DNA of 64,000 bases from an uncultured Clostridia bacterium (GCA_934129745.1 CAKOWZ010000008.1:1-64000), one strand, 5' to 3'; positions 1 to 8,128 are shown, counted from the first letter of the stretch. Made by a program: numbers and translations. Notes: a model not told the origin generated them from the sequence alone.

Positions 1-93
1 TTTAAATCTAATTAAATTATATTAAGTGTCTAAAAATATTGAAATCTAAGGAAATCCCCAGTTTAAAAAACTCATACTAATTCTGTGTTTATG

Positions 94-122
94 TTGCAAA
101 ATAACATAAAATGTGATAAACT
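94..122 (+). promoter_or_regulatory. Promoter of the LOG-family gene
   Basis: TTGCAA at 94-99 and TAAACT at 117-122 are separated by 17 bases. The spacer carries TAACATAA, a motif that recurs in the promoters of other accessory genes in this window. Confidence 0.55.
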
Positions 123-189
123 ACAAATTAAGTAAATGTGCAAAAATAACCGATTAAATAATTATTTAACGAAAGGAGTTTGGCATATT

Positions 190-750
190 ATGAATATTTT
201 TGTAGGCTGTTCATCAAGGAATACTGAGAATGAAATTTACAATAGAATAGCTGAAGAAATAGGCAAATTTATTGTAAAAGAAGGTCACAATTTCGTTTTT
301 GGTGGTTGTGATTTGGGACTAATGGGAAAAATTTATGCAATAGTATCTAACGCACCAGAAAGCGAAATCATTATCACTATCGCAAAAGCATATGCAGATG
401 ATTTAAAGTCTCTTTCGTACAGTAAAGCATATATGTTTGATACTGTAAACGAAAGAAAAAATGCTTTTATTGATTTAGCTGATGTAATGATTTTTATACC
501 AGGTGGAATTGGAACTGTTGATGAATTACTAACAGCAATCGAAACAAGAAGAAACCACGAGCATAGTGTACCAATCATAGTAATAAACGGAAATGGATTT
601 TTTAACCAATTATTAAGTATGCTAGAACGAATTTATGATGAGGGCTTTGCGGATTCTAAAAATCGCCAGTTATATTTTGTGGCTGATACGGTAGATGAAG
701 CTATTGAATACTTGTCAGAGTTATCAAAAGAATCCAATAATAATTATTAA
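190..750 (+). CDS. LOG family protein (lysine decarboxylase-like nucleotide hydrolase)
   Basis: This protein of about 186 residues has a Rossmann fold of the LOG/TIGR00730 type. The family's known members cleave nucleoside 5'-monophosphates to base and ribose phosphate, as in cytokinin activation. The N-terminus has the VGCSSR strand-turn, and the family signature PGGIGTVDE lies near residue 107, followed by the ETRR helix. I chose ATG 190 because AAAGGAG lies at 171-178; an upstream in-frame ATG at 136 lacks a ribosome binding site. The small Cys-rich gene follows 13 bases later, so the two are probably cotranscribed. The cytosolic substrate is unknown. The gene sits in an accessory region. 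Confidence 0.8.
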   Translation: MNIFVGCSSRNTENEIYNRIAEEIGKFIVKEGHNFVFGGCDLGLMGKIYAIVSNAPESEIIITIAKAYADDLKSLSYSKAYMFDTVNERKNAFIDLADVMIFIPGGIGTVDELLTAIETRRNHEHSVPIIVINGNGFFNQLLSMLERIYDEGFADSKNRQLYFVADTVDEAIEYLSELSKESNNNY

Positions 751-763
751 GGAGGAAAAGCGT

Positions 764-958
764 ATGGCAAAACTTACATTTCTTTCTGTCTTAAAAAGTA
801 ACTTGAAATGTGCCTTTTGTAAAAAAGAGAATTGCCCTGTAAGGTATATGCCCCAAAGGAAAAAAACTCAGATTTACAATGGGACACGATATGTTAGAAG
901 ATGTGAAAAAGACCAGAAAGCACGTGAAGATGCAATTTTAAAAAAACGGCTTCCGTGA
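764..958 (+). CDS. Small Cys-containing protein, unknown function
   Basis: A 64-residue basic protein with a strong AAGGAGG ribosome binding site at 749-755. Its cysteines are arranged CAFC, then NCPV, then RRCEK, so it could bind a metal ion. I do not recognise the family. It is cotranscribed with the LOG gene, whose stop overlaps the binding site. The fourth codon from the end is CGG at 947-949. Read normally it gives an arginine and a stop at 958. Read with the +1 skip seen elsewhere in this window, it would extend by about 16 residues to a stop at 996-998, overlapping the terminator. The normal reading is assumed here. Confidence 0.6.
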   Translation: MAKLTFLSVLKSNLKCAFCKKENCPVRYMPQRKKTQIYNGTRYVRRCEKDQKAREDAILKKRLP

Positions 959-981
959 AAAGTTAGCCAACAGACAAGCAG

Positions 982-1018
982 AATGTATCATCTTTTAAAG
1001 GTGGTACATTTTGTTTTT
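982..1018 (+). terminator. Rho-independent terminator after the LOG operon
   Basis: The arms AATGTA and TACATT enclose a partly paired loop and are followed by a T-rich tract (TTGTTTTT). It starts 24 bases after the stop codon. Confidence 0.6.
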
Positions 1019-1078
1019 ATTTTTTAGAAATTTATTGTAAGTTATTGTAATTTATGAAAAATATGATATACTTTAATA

Positions 1079-1183
1079 AATTGATTGGTATTTGTATCAA
1101 TCGTCAAGAGAGCCAAAAAGTTGTAGATAACTACTTCGTTCGCACCAATTTTTATAAAAAGAAGTCATACGACTTCTTTTTTT
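1079..1183 (+). ncRNA. Candidate small structured RNA, copy 1
   Basis: A promoter (TTGTAA 1045-1050, TATACT 1067-1072) is followed by a TTGAT/ATCAA hairpin, then GTAG-ATAA-CTAC, a CGTTCGCACCAA segment, and a terminator (AGAAGTC-ATAC-GACTTCT plus T-run) at 1156-1183. A related copy lies at 3203-3412. No long reading frame is present. Promoter, covarying hairpins and terminator suggest an independent RNA gene of a mobile element. I do not recognise an Rfam family. Confidence 0.55.
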
Positions 1184-1320
1184 CATTTTAGCTATAGCTA
1201 AAGATTAATTTGAAATTTCTATCTACCTAGTTAGTAATATATCCATTTTTTAACATTGCTTCATAGTATGTGCCCTTTTGTTTACACATTTAAGTATACT
1301 TGATTTTTTAATTAAAATGT

Positions 1321-1348
1321 TGTCAAAAAGAACCGTCCCCTTTGACAC
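1321..1348. repeat. Dispersed GGGGAC-type inverted repeat
   Basis: A 28-base element with TGTCAAA and TTTGACA arms around AAGAACCGTCCCC. From general knowledge, closely similar elements (AAGAACCGTCCCC with TTTGACA) recur between genes in many Clostridia. Here it lies just before the MobV remnant and is translated in its apparent N-terminal extension, so that extension is not real protein. Confidence 0.7.
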
Positions 1349-1355
1349 TAGAGGA

Positions 1356-2173
1356 ATGAAAAAGCAAGTTGGAAAAAGTAAATTGTTTACAAAGACAACA
1401 CTTACTGAAATACAAGATAAAATGAGAAATGCTTGTATTAAGTCATATAACAAATTTTATGAGGTTAATACACAATTAAAGAAAAAACAAAAAGGCAGGA
1501 ATCAAGATATAAATGTTAATGATATGGGTAATTATAGAAAAATCAAGAAACAATTAGAACAGAAAGAACAAAAACTTGAAAAAGCTAATAATCAAACGAA
1601 AAAACTGGATAATACAAGTACAGATATAACTGAAATATTAGATAATTTAAAACCTACTAAGTTAAACAAAAATAATATGCTTATTTCAAACGAGGATGTC
1701 CAGAAAATCAAAAATTATACCAAAGATGTAAAAAAATTACCAAAACAGTTAGAAATGTGAATGACTTAAATATGGCGATTAAAGATTTTGAACATTCTGC
1801 TTTTGAAATAGAAAAGGAAAATCGTTCCCTTAAATATGAAATAGAACTAAAAGATAATGAAATTGGTAGTTTGAAAAAGGAACTATCTACTAAAGACAAG
1901 ATTATTAACAAGTTACAAGCTGACAAAGAAAAAATAAAACAAGAATTGCAGAAGTTTAAAGGCTTTTGGCATAGCATTATGAGCCATTTCCACAAAAGAA
2001 TTTGCTATGATAAAGATAATAACTATAAAATTGTAAGTGATGACCTATATAAAAATGGCATATTTGACGACAATGATAATGAAATTGCAAATAATATTGC
2101 TAGAAAAATAACAATCCCAGAAGAAAACAAGCAAACTAAGAATAAAAAGAGAAATAACAATACTAGAGTTTAA
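1356..2173 (+). pseudogene. MobV-family relaxase remnant (C-terminal half, frameshifted)
   Basis: The two overlapping frames 1356-1760 and 1757-2173 together match the coiled-coil middle and C-terminus of MobV/Pre plasmid recombination proteins. Recognisable blocks are ISNEDVQKIK, then NVNDLNMAIKDFEHSAFE, then FWHSIMSHFHKRICYDKD and DDLYKNGIFDD. The N-terminal relaxase domain is missing. The frame change occurs at the A-run at about 1729-1737, where one base has been lost; there is no CGG codon here. The gene marks a decayed mobilizable plasmid or element. It lies directly after a dispersed repeat that replaced the 5' part. Confidence 0.8.
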
Positions 2174-2187
2174 AGGAGGAAAAAACT

Positions 2188-2481
2188 ATGGAAGAAAATA
2201 AAGTTGAAAATGTAATATATATAATTAAAGGTATGGATATAAAAGATAAATTAAGATTAGGAATATGCTTAACTACAAGTGATTGGACTAATATTTTATA
2301 TAATAAAACTGAGATGTATGAAAAGTTTGATACTATGCTAAAAGAAGTTGATGAAAAATATAGAACTACTTTAATAAATTTTGCTAAATATAAACTTGTA
2401 ATGTTTACAATGGCAAAAATTATGGAAATGGAACAAGTTGAACAAAATAAGGTTGTTCTATATTTGTTTAATAATGTATAG
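2188..2481 (+). CDS. Hypothetical 97-residue protein of the mobilizable remnant
   Basis: A strong AAAGGAGG ribosome binding site lies at 2172-2179, 14 bases after the relaxase remnant, so the two were probably one transcript. The protein is helical and charged, with no cysteine cluster, signal peptide or membrane segment. It carries a central run of acidic and basic residues and a hydrophobic C-terminus. I do not recognise it. Small partner genes of unknown function are common beside MobV relaxases. Confidence 0.55.
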   Translation: MEENKVENVIYIIKGMDIKDKLRLGICLTTSDWTNILYNKTEMYEKFDTMLKEVDEKYRTTLINFAKYKLVMFTMAKIMEMEQVEQNKVVLYLFNNV

Positions 2482-2499
2482 AAATACAACCAATATTTG

Positions 2500-2528
2500 T
2501 TGAAATATTATGTAAAATATGGTATAAT
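2500..2528 (+). promoter_or_regulatory. Promoter of the transglutaminase-like gene
   Basis: TTGAAA 2500-2505 and TATAAT 2523-2528 have a 17-base spacer containing TTATGTAAA at 2508-2516. A TGTGAA/TTCACA hairpin lies in the leader before the ribosome binding site. Confidence 0.7.
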
Positions 2529-2594
2529 AAAGAAGTAAACTGTTTGTGAAAGGTCAGATAATTCACACGTCGAATAGCTATGGAGGTGCTACTT

Positions 2595-3143
2595 ATGATA
2601 GAACAATTAGAATTGATGATTGCAAATCGGTATTTCGAGCGACGGATGAGAACAATCTTTGTAGATAGGGTTTGCGCAAAAGGAATAGAAACATTTGAAC
2701 AGTACTTGTCTTACAGATACCGAGATAATTGTTATTATTATAGCGGATATGCTATTATTGGATTAAAGGATGATGATTATCTTATGAGAGGTGACCTTTG
2801 TATCTCTGGTGATTTTATCTGGGGAAATGGAGGCTACTCACATGGTTGGGTTGAATTTAAGTATAAAGGCAAAGAATATGTTTTTGATTCTATGTGCAAA
2901 GGTGTAGTTCCTAAAATTGAATGGTATGAAGAATTTAAACCTAAAGTAAAATTCAGACATTCAAAAAAGGAGATTATCGAAAGTTTCAAAGGTAAGCTTC
3001 AGTCTATATCAAAAAATTGCTACCAAGTTCAAGGCATTAATATTTCTGCTTATTATACAGGTAATGTATATGAGGGCGGAAAATTATTTACACAAGGTGA
3101 AAAAGTAAAAAAATTTATTGCATATGCTGAACCTAGTGGCTAA
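2595..3143 (+). CDS. Transglutaminase-like cysteine protein (putative)
   Basis: The protein of about 182 residues contains a possible Cys-His-Asp triad. A Cys lies in RDNCYYYSG near residue 46, a His in SHGWVEF near 90 and an Asp in YVFDS near 105, in the order and spacing of transglutaminase-like or papain-like folds. No signal peptide is evident, so it is probably cytosolic. ATG 2595 was chosen because GGAGG lies at 2582-2586; the in-frame ATG at 2580 contains the binding site itself. It uses CGG for Arg at 2628 and 2643, unlike the core genes, which suggests recent transfer. It is a single-gene unit with its own promoter and terminator. Function is inferred only from fold-like motifs. Confidence 0.6.
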   Translation: MIEQLELMIANRYFERRMRTIFVDRVCAKGIETFEQYLSYRYRDNCYYYSGYAIIGLKDDDYLMRGDLCISGDFIWGNGGYSHGWVEFKYKGKEYVFDSMCKGVVPKIEWYEEFKPKVKFRHSKKEIIESFKGKLQSISKNCYQVQGINISAYYTGNVYEGGKLFTQGEKVKKFIAYAEPSG

Positions 3144-3147
3144 ATTG

Positions 3148-3184
3148 AATCGGACAATAACTGACCTATTGTCCGATTTGTTTT
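3148..3184 (+). terminator. Terminator
   Basis: Perfect arms AATCGGACAATA and TATTGTCCGATT are followed by TTGTTTT. It begins 5 bases after the stop of the transglutaminase-like gene. Confidence 0.85.
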
Positions 3185-3237
3185 AAATTTTGTAAAAAAT
3201 TTATTGTAATTTATCAAAAATATGATATACTTTAATA

Positions 3238-3412
3238 AATTGATTGATATTTGTATCAATCGTTAAAGGTGTGAAAAAAAGTTGTAGATATCTACGCCGT
3301 TGGCACCAAAGGTGGATTTACTTGAACTCGTAAAAAGCATTGCTATAAGCGGGTTCAAAAAAATCCAAAAAGAATATCATTAAAAAGTCGATTTACTTCG
3401 GCTTATTTTTTT
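3238..3412 (+). ncRNA. Candidate small structured RNA, copy 2
   Basis: It repeats the promoter and 5' part of copy 1 (TATACT at 3226-3231, TTGAT/ATCAA hairpin, GTAG-ATAT-CTAC, GTTGGCACCAA). It then has a long stem GGATTT..AAATCC enclosing TGAACTCG paired with CGGGTTCA, and ends in a terminator (AAGTCGA/TCGGCTT plus T-run) at 3385-3412. The 5' half is conserved and the 3' half differs between copies, which would suit an RNA with a constant handle and a variable specificity part. Confidence 0.55.
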
Positions 3413-3770
3413 GTTCTTTTTTCTTCGGTGCAGTAGCCTCCTAAAAAAGAAAAAATAGCATCAATAGAAAATCATACAATAATTTGAATCTTTTCGTTAG
3501 TTGTTATTGTCAATACAAAATTGTAAATTTTTATTTAGTCCGTTTTGTACAATTTTATTTTGCCTGGATTTTAATTTTATATAGTGTTTTAGAAAGTTAT
3601 GATGAAATAGAAAAATTACAAAGGACATTATTACTTTATGATATTTCAGAAGCATTAAGAGAAAATCTATGATATGAAATATAGAAGTAAATATGAAAAT
3701 TTTTACAAAAAATATAGTTTCTTTATGAAAGATATGGTATACTAATAAATAGATAGGAGTGTGATAAATT
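3413..3770. other. Accessory spacer with degenerate coding traces
   Basis: I see no confident gene. The stretch 3588-3672 reads as a short helical C-terminus (residues such as YDEIEKLQRTLL) without start or ribosome binding site, probably debris of a lost gene. A TATACT at 3739-3744 could be the -10 box for the gene at 3771, but no good -35 box is evident. Confidence 0.4.
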
Positions 3771-4043
3771 ATGTATCCATTTTGTAAATATAGTGATGGA
3801 ACAGAAGTCGTTTTTTCTGGTATTATAAAAAATGAAAATGGAGAAGAAACAATACAAATCCATTTTGAAAGACCAACAGAAAATGGTTTTGACAGTGTTA
3901 GATTTGAATTACCAAGTTATAAAATAATAGATAAAGAAGGAAATTACACAGATGAAGAGATAGAACTATTTAGAACAGTAGTAGAGTGTGGAGCACCATC
4001 ATTTTTTAGATGGGCTAGAGAAGGAGGAATTAAAATTGCCTAG
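3771..4043 (+). CDS. Hypothetical 90-residue partner of the DUF4160 protein
   Basis: A small acidic, beta-rich protein; ATG 3771 is preceded by the weak binding site TAGGAGTG. Its end overlaps the start of the DUF4160 gene by 8 bases, and the second gene's ribosome binding site (AAGGAGG 4021-4027) lies inside it, so the two are translationally coupled. DUF4160 genes usually travel with a small partner (often DUF2442) in plasmids and toxin-antitoxin-like loci. This partner does not look like DUF2442, and I do not recognise it. An antitoxin-like role is only a guess. Confidence 0.6.
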   Translation: MYPFCKYSDGTEVVFSGIIKNENGEETIQIHFERPTENGFDSVRFELPSYKIIDKEGNYTDEEIELFRTVVECGAPSFFRWAREGGIKIA

Positions 4044-4315
4044 TATTATAGAAGCAATGCGGATATAAAATATATTTCTGGTCAAATGAAAATTCCGAGC
4101 CAATTCATGTCCACATATCAAAAGGGTCACCTACACCAAACTCCACAAAAGTTTGGCTTACACAAAAAGGTGGTTGTATAGTAGCAAATAATAATAGTAA
4201 AATTCCAGAAAAAGAATTAAGAGCAATATTAGAAATAATAGCAAATAACTATTTCTTAATAATATCAAGATGGAAAAAACACTTTCCAAGCTTCGAACTT
4301 AAATTTTATTGCTAG
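4036..4315 (+). CDS. DUF4160 protein, needs +1 shift at CGG 4060-4062
   Basis: TTG 4036 with AAGGAGG 8 bases upstream opens the usual DUF4160 N-terminus (PSIIEAM). The zero frame then reads CGG ATA TAA and stops. If the C of CGG is skipped, it continues as GYKIYFWSNENSEPIHVHIS, the hallmark DUF4160 segment with its histidines, to ISRWKKHFPSFELKF and a stop at 4313. The product would be about 92 residues. DUF4160 is a small protein family of unknown function that often pairs with another small gene. The break is either a programmed +1 shift or a one-base insertion; four other genes in this window show the same break. Confidence 0.75.
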
Positions 4316-4471
4316 AAGAAAAAATGTAATTATCGAAATAATATCTAACATCATAAAGAGGTTGATAAATAAAGTCAGCTTCTTTTTTGTGCCTTCAAAG
4401 CGAAAGGAAGTCAAAAAGATTTGAGAGAATATGAAGCAAGATAAATAATTAAACAAAAATTTTGATAAAAA

Positions 4472-4505
4472 TAAAAAGAGGGTGCCCATATTGATGGTAC
4501 CCTCC
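4472..4505 (-). terminator. Terminator of the flotillin gene
   Basis: The GAGGGT and ACCCTC arms pair around a short loop. Read on the minus strand the hairpin is followed by CTCTTTTTATTTTT. It lies 50 bases beyond the flotillin stop. Confidence 0.75.
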
Positions 4506-4555
4506 CAAAAGAATGTAGTGGATTAGTAACTAACTTAAGAGTTTATACTGTAGAT

Positions 4556-6280
4556 TTAGTTTTGATTTTTTTCAGCTACGGAAGTTTCTTCTGAAGATTT
4601 TTTCAAAGCACCAAGGCCACTTAAAGTTGCATCAGATAATCCCTTGATTTCGTTAGTCATTGACTGTCCGTTAAGAGCCTGATTTTCAACATTGAGCACC
4701 TTCATTATTCCAGGAATGGACATGATAGTGTCAATAAGAACATTACCAGTTCCTCCATTACCATTAAGGCTAGGAAGATTTCCGCCACCAATATTGACAA
4801 ACTCAGCATTCTGACCGATATTGGCCATAATTTCTGCTGTGCTAGTAGCAATCTTAATCTGAGCATCAGTCTGAATTTTCAACTTCTCAATCTCAAAGTT
4901 GACCTTTTCATTAGCAGCTCGTGCTTCGGCAAGTGCGCGTTCACCTTCTGCTTCAGCAAGTTTTTTAGCTTTGATACCTTCTGCTTCAGCCAACTGCTGA
5001 GCTTTCGTACCTTCTGCTTCAGCGAGAAGTTGGGCCTTACGACCTTCTGCTTCAGCTACCTGCTGAGCCTTAACAACATCTGCTGCAGCAGTACCTTCTG
5101 CACGAGTCTTGGCAGCAGCAGCTTCCGCTTCCAATTTTACTGCATTTGCATCCTTTTCAGCAACAGCAACACGTGCTGTTGCCTCAGTTTTCTGAACGTC
5201 TGCATTACCTTCTGCCTCCTTGCGCTTGGCATTAGCCTTACGCTCAGCTACCTGAATTTCATTATCAGCTTCAATAGACTTAACATTAGCCGCAGCTTCT
5301 GCATTAATGAGCATAGTAGCCTTTTCTGATTCAGCACGAGTAATCTTAACTTCTCTTTCCTTCTGTGCTGCCAGATTCATTTGCTCCTGCTTCATAATCT
5401 CAACAGCACCACGCTGTTCTTCAACTTCTTTCTGTCTTACAGTTGTTTGAAGTTCTTTCGCAACTTCAGCATTAGCTTGGGCAGTGTCTGTCTCAATACG
5501 GAACTGAGCAATTTTCATGTCAGTTTCCTTTCGTTTTTCCTTTTCTGCTTGTTCAGCATCCATTCTAGCAATTTCCGCCTCACGTTTTGCTTCAGCTTCA
5601 GCTTTTTCTGCTGAAAGACTTTCTAAAGCCTTACGTTCACGAGTGATACGATCAGTTTCAGCAGCCTTGATATCAGCAGCTTTCTGCTTCTCGGATTTAT
5701 CGAGGAATGCAATGTTAGCAAAATAGCCATTACGATCGGTAATATCCTGAATGTTAAGGGAAACGAGCTCAAGTCCCATCTTGTTCATCTCATCCTCAAC
5801 AGACACCTGAACATTTTTCTTAAATACTTCTTTGTCAGCAAGAACTTCCTCAGGTGTCATGCTTGCAACAACATCGCGAACAGCACCCATAAGAGTAAGT
5901 CGAACATCGTCGATAATACCATTCTTACCTCTTTCTTTAAATGAGATAATGGCAGTTTCAAGCTGAGTATGGTCTCGCCTGTCAGGACGAATCTGAGCTG
6001 TCCAGTCAACAATAATCGGAACTGCTGTTTTTGTCATAATCTCATCTTCATCGGCAGGTACTGTAAGCATACAGAGATCAAAAAAATCCGCTTTCCGAAT
6101 AATCGGAATCACAAAAGCACCACCAGAGATAATAACTTTAGGTTTCTTACCACCAGTAATGATAAGGGCTTTGTCAACGTCTGCAATGCGATACATGGAC
6201 TTTGCAAGCAGAATAACTGCAACAAGTACGACAAGTGCAATCACTATAGGAATAATAATAGATAAAATCGTATGCATCAT
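4556..6280 (-). CDS. floT: Flotillin-like SPFH/band 7 membrane protein
   Basis: The 574-residue protein has one N-terminal membrane segment (about residues 4-27) and an SPFH domain (about 40-200). A very long Ala/Glu/Lys coiled coil follows (about 220-480) with repeated AEAEG units such as QLAEAEGTKA, then a Gly-rich C-terminus. Flotillins oligomerise in the inner membrane leaflet and organise membrane microdomains. AAGGAG six bases before the start supports this ATG; the mapped promoter lies inside the longer open frame, so upstream starts are excluded. GC content is higher than in neighbouring genes and one in-frame CGG encodes Arg (6095-6097), suggesting transfer. No NfeD partner is adjacent. 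Confidence 0.88.
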   Translation of the reverse strand: MMHTILSIIIPIVIALVVLVAVILLAKSMYRIADVDKALIITGGKKPKVIISGGAFVIPIIRKADFFDLCMLTVPADEDEIMTKTAVPIIVDWTAQIRPDRRDHTQLETAIISFKERGKNGIIDDVRLTLMGAVRDVVASMTPEEVLADKEVFKKNVQVSVEDEMNKMGLELVSLNIQDITDRNGYFANIAFLDKSEKQKAADIKAAETDRITRERKALESLSAEKAEAEAKREAEIARMDAEQAEKEKRKETDMKIAQFRIETDTAQANAEVAKELQTTVRQKEVEEQRGAVEIMKQEQMNLAAQKEREVKITRAESEKATMLINAEAAANVKSIEADNEIQVAERKANAKRKEAEGNADVQKTEATARVAVAEKDANAVKLEAEAAAAKTRAEGTAAADVVKAQQVAEAEGRKAQLLAEAEGTKAQQLAEAEGIKAKKLAEAEGERALAEARAANEKVNFEIEKLKIQTDAQIKIATSTAEIMANIGQNAEFVNIGGGNLPSLNGNGGTGNVLIDTIMSIPGIMKVLNVENQALNGQSMTNEIKGLSDATLSGLGALKKSSEETSVAEKNQN

Positions 6281-6358
6281 AAGCATCTCCTTTTGATTTA
6301 AATCAATATTTTCCACTACATTATTCTTTTGTTGTACAGAATAAAACTCTACATCCGG

Positions 6359-6387
6359 ATTATACCACACTTTTTCGCTTATGTAAA
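6359..6387 (-). promoter_or_regulatory. Promoter of the flotillin gene
   Basis: On the minus strand TTTACA and TATAAT are separated by 17 bases. TTTACATAA overlaps the -35 box, the same motif found in other accessory promoters. Confidence 0.6.
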
Positions 6388-6545
6388 CTCTTTAAAACTA
6401 GTATTTTTCGCTTTTGCCTATTTTTCGAGATTTAGCAACAAGAAACTTTAACATAAAACATAAAAAACATATGAAAAAAACATTATTTACTCAAATATTT
6501 TTTCATATGTAAAATCTTTTATTTTTTAGTGTACAAAAGGGGAGT

Positions 6546-6579
6546 AATATTGGAAAGTTTGTGTAAACTTTCCGATATT
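6546..6579. repeat. Palindromic intergenic repeat, copy 1
   Basis: The arms contain GGAAAGTTT and AAACTTTCC around GTGT, extended by AATAT/ATATT. It is followed by a TAGAGAAAAAACTC..CTATGCTCGAT tail. A diverged copy with the same tail pattern lies at 44296-44375. There is no T-run, so this is more likely a repeat than a terminator. Confidence 0.5.
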
Positions 6580-6717
6580 CTTAACTTTAGAGAAAAAACT
6601 CAGCTATGCTCGATGTCAACAAATCTATCAAACATGCATCACTAAGCAAACAATTCAACATGCTAGAAAAATCATATTTATTTCACAAACTTTTAAATAA
6701 ACCTCAATAAATAATAT

Positions 6718-6758
6718 AAAAACAGATTAAGCAAAATTATTTGCTTAATCTGTTTTTT
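6718..6758. terminator. Bidirectional terminator
   Basis: AAACAGATTAAGCAAA pairs with TTTGCTTAATCTGTTT. It is A-rich on one side and T-rich on the other, so it can work on both strands. It serves the minus-strand gene that ends at 6798. Confidence 0.8.
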
Positions 6759-6797
6759 ATACTTACACGAATTAAAGTATGATCCAACTAGAAGATA

Positions 6798-7901
6798 TTA
6801 AATATCAACCGAGAATCTCTTCAAATAATCCATCTCAGAAGAGCTTAAATCAAAATGTGAAACAATTATGTCACAAGCCTCATTAAGGCTAATATTATTA
6901 AGCATTCTGCCTTTCTGGCGAATTGAAGTTGGATACTTTAACACCCCTTGGCTACACTTGTAAAAAAGAGCATAATTCTTAAGTAGTTCACCAAGTGATG
7001 GAAACTCGAAAGTAGCGGAACAAGTGTTATAACTTTGCTCTTCCAGCTTTTTATGAAGTTTTTCAATTTCTTTATCCATCTTAGAAAGGATGTTATCTTT
7101 TTTTTCATTGAAAATCTTCATAGAAGAAGCTGTTGTTGGATTGATCTCAGATTTAAGTTCAGAGATCTTTTTCTGATATTTTTTCTCAATATCTTTTTCA
7201 AGATTCTCATTCTGAATTTTCTCATTATCACCTAGTTTTTTTAACCAGCTAATGAGTTGAGGACCATTTATTTTTAAAGCAATATTCACTTCAATAATAA
7301 AACGCCTTACAGCAGTGAATATCCTAGAAAAATAATTGCATTCCTGGATTTCATTACCAAGGAATATGTAGTCACCTCCTGTAACCAAAGAATGTTTTTC
7401 CTTGAAATTGATATTATCTGAATCTATGCTTTTAAATGAAACTAATTCATGAGATAAAAAAACATAAAATTTCAGAATTTTATCATCTCCTAATTGACGA
7501 ATTTTCTTTTCGTTTGATTTAAGAGTGATTTGAGCTTTTTGAATCTCCTTAAAGAAAGCTTTTTCAGCTTCATCAATAAGTAAATCAGCCTGACCAACAT
7601 TTTCAATAATTGCCAACTTTTCGAAGGCAGCATATGGCTCAAATTGATTTAAATACCATGAAAACATGTATAGCAGGTTACTTATATGAACAAGTTTTTC
7701 ATCAGCCCTTATGGTTATGGCTTTGAGACAATTGTTCATGATAGATTCAGCCATTATGTCAGATATTAAACCAAGATGTTTTGATGCAATTCCAAGTATT
7801 TGAATAAAATACTGTATAAATGCATCAGAATCATTTAATACAAAATTCTGGGAATTAAACCGCTCAGAGTCATGTGCCTTTTTGGTAAGTAATTCATTCA
7901 T
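6798..7901 (-). CDS. Hypothetical 367-residue protein with central coiled coil
   Basis: AGGAGGA lies 8 bases before the ATG. The protein is soluble and helical, with a predicted coiled coil at about residues 215-290 rich in Lys/Glu and a C-terminal globular part with the motif TSIRQKGRMLNNISLNEA. No signal peptide, membrane segment or nuclease motif is visible, and I do not recognise the family. It has its own TTGACA/TATAAT promoter and terminator, so it is a one-gene unit. CGG is used as Arg in codon 14. Codon use and gene style match the other foreign-looking cassettes in the window. Confidence 0.7.
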   Translation of the reverse strand: MNELLTKKAHDSERFNSQNFVLNDSDAFIQYFIQILGIASKHLGLISDIMAESIMNNCLKAITIRADEKLVHISNLLYMFSWYLNQFEPYAAFEKLAIIENVGQADLLIDEAEKAFFKEIQKAQITLKSNEKKIRQLGDDKILKFYVFLSHELVSFKSIDSDNINFKEKHSLVTGGDYIFLGNEIQECNYFSRIFTAVRRFIIEVNIALKINGPQLISWLKKLGDNEKIQNENLEKDIEKKYQKKISELKSEINPTTASSMKIFNEKKDNILSKMDKEIEKLHKKLEEQSYNTCSATFEFPSLGELLKNYALFYKCSQGVLKYPTSIRQKGRMLNNISLNEACDIIVSHFDLSSSEMDYLKRFSVDI

Positions 7902-7949
7902 AGTAAATTCCTCCTGAATGTAAAAATGTGTGAATTTATGTGTGGAAAA

Positions 7950-7978
7950 ATTATATCATATTATGTTAATCATGTCAA
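7950..7978 (-). promoter_or_regulatory. Promoter of the 367-residue gene
   Basis: On the minus strand consensus TTGACA (7978-7973) and TATAAT (7955-7950) have a 17-base spacer that contains TTAACATAA. The remaining 120 bases up to the glmM promoter hold nothing I recognise. Confidence 0.8.
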
Positions 7979-8099
7979 GACTTTTAATGTCAAAAAACTA
8001 CCTTCGCTCATGTCAAAAAATTACCTTGCCAAAAATGTTTCAAAACAACTTTACCTCTAATTGTTTCATTCAAACATCAAAAAAATCTTATTATAAACA

Positions 8100-8128
8100 T
8101 TGACTATCATATCACAAAAATGTATAAT
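8100..8128 (+). promoter_or_regulatory. Promoter of glmM
   Basis: TTGACT 8100-8105 and TATAAT 8123-8128 with a 17-base spacer. The leader of about 100 bases up to the start codon shows no riboswitch or glmS-like structure. Confidence 0.75.

Noticed and set aside
1729..1760. Frameshift in the MobV remnant as another CGG-type event
   Set aside because: The frame changes in an A-run by loss of one base; there is no CGG and the gene also lacks its N-terminal half. It is ordinary decay.
5030..5726. Cys/Ser-rich plus-strand ORFs opposite the flotillin gene
   Set aside because: Antisense shadows of an Ala/Glu-rich coiled coil.
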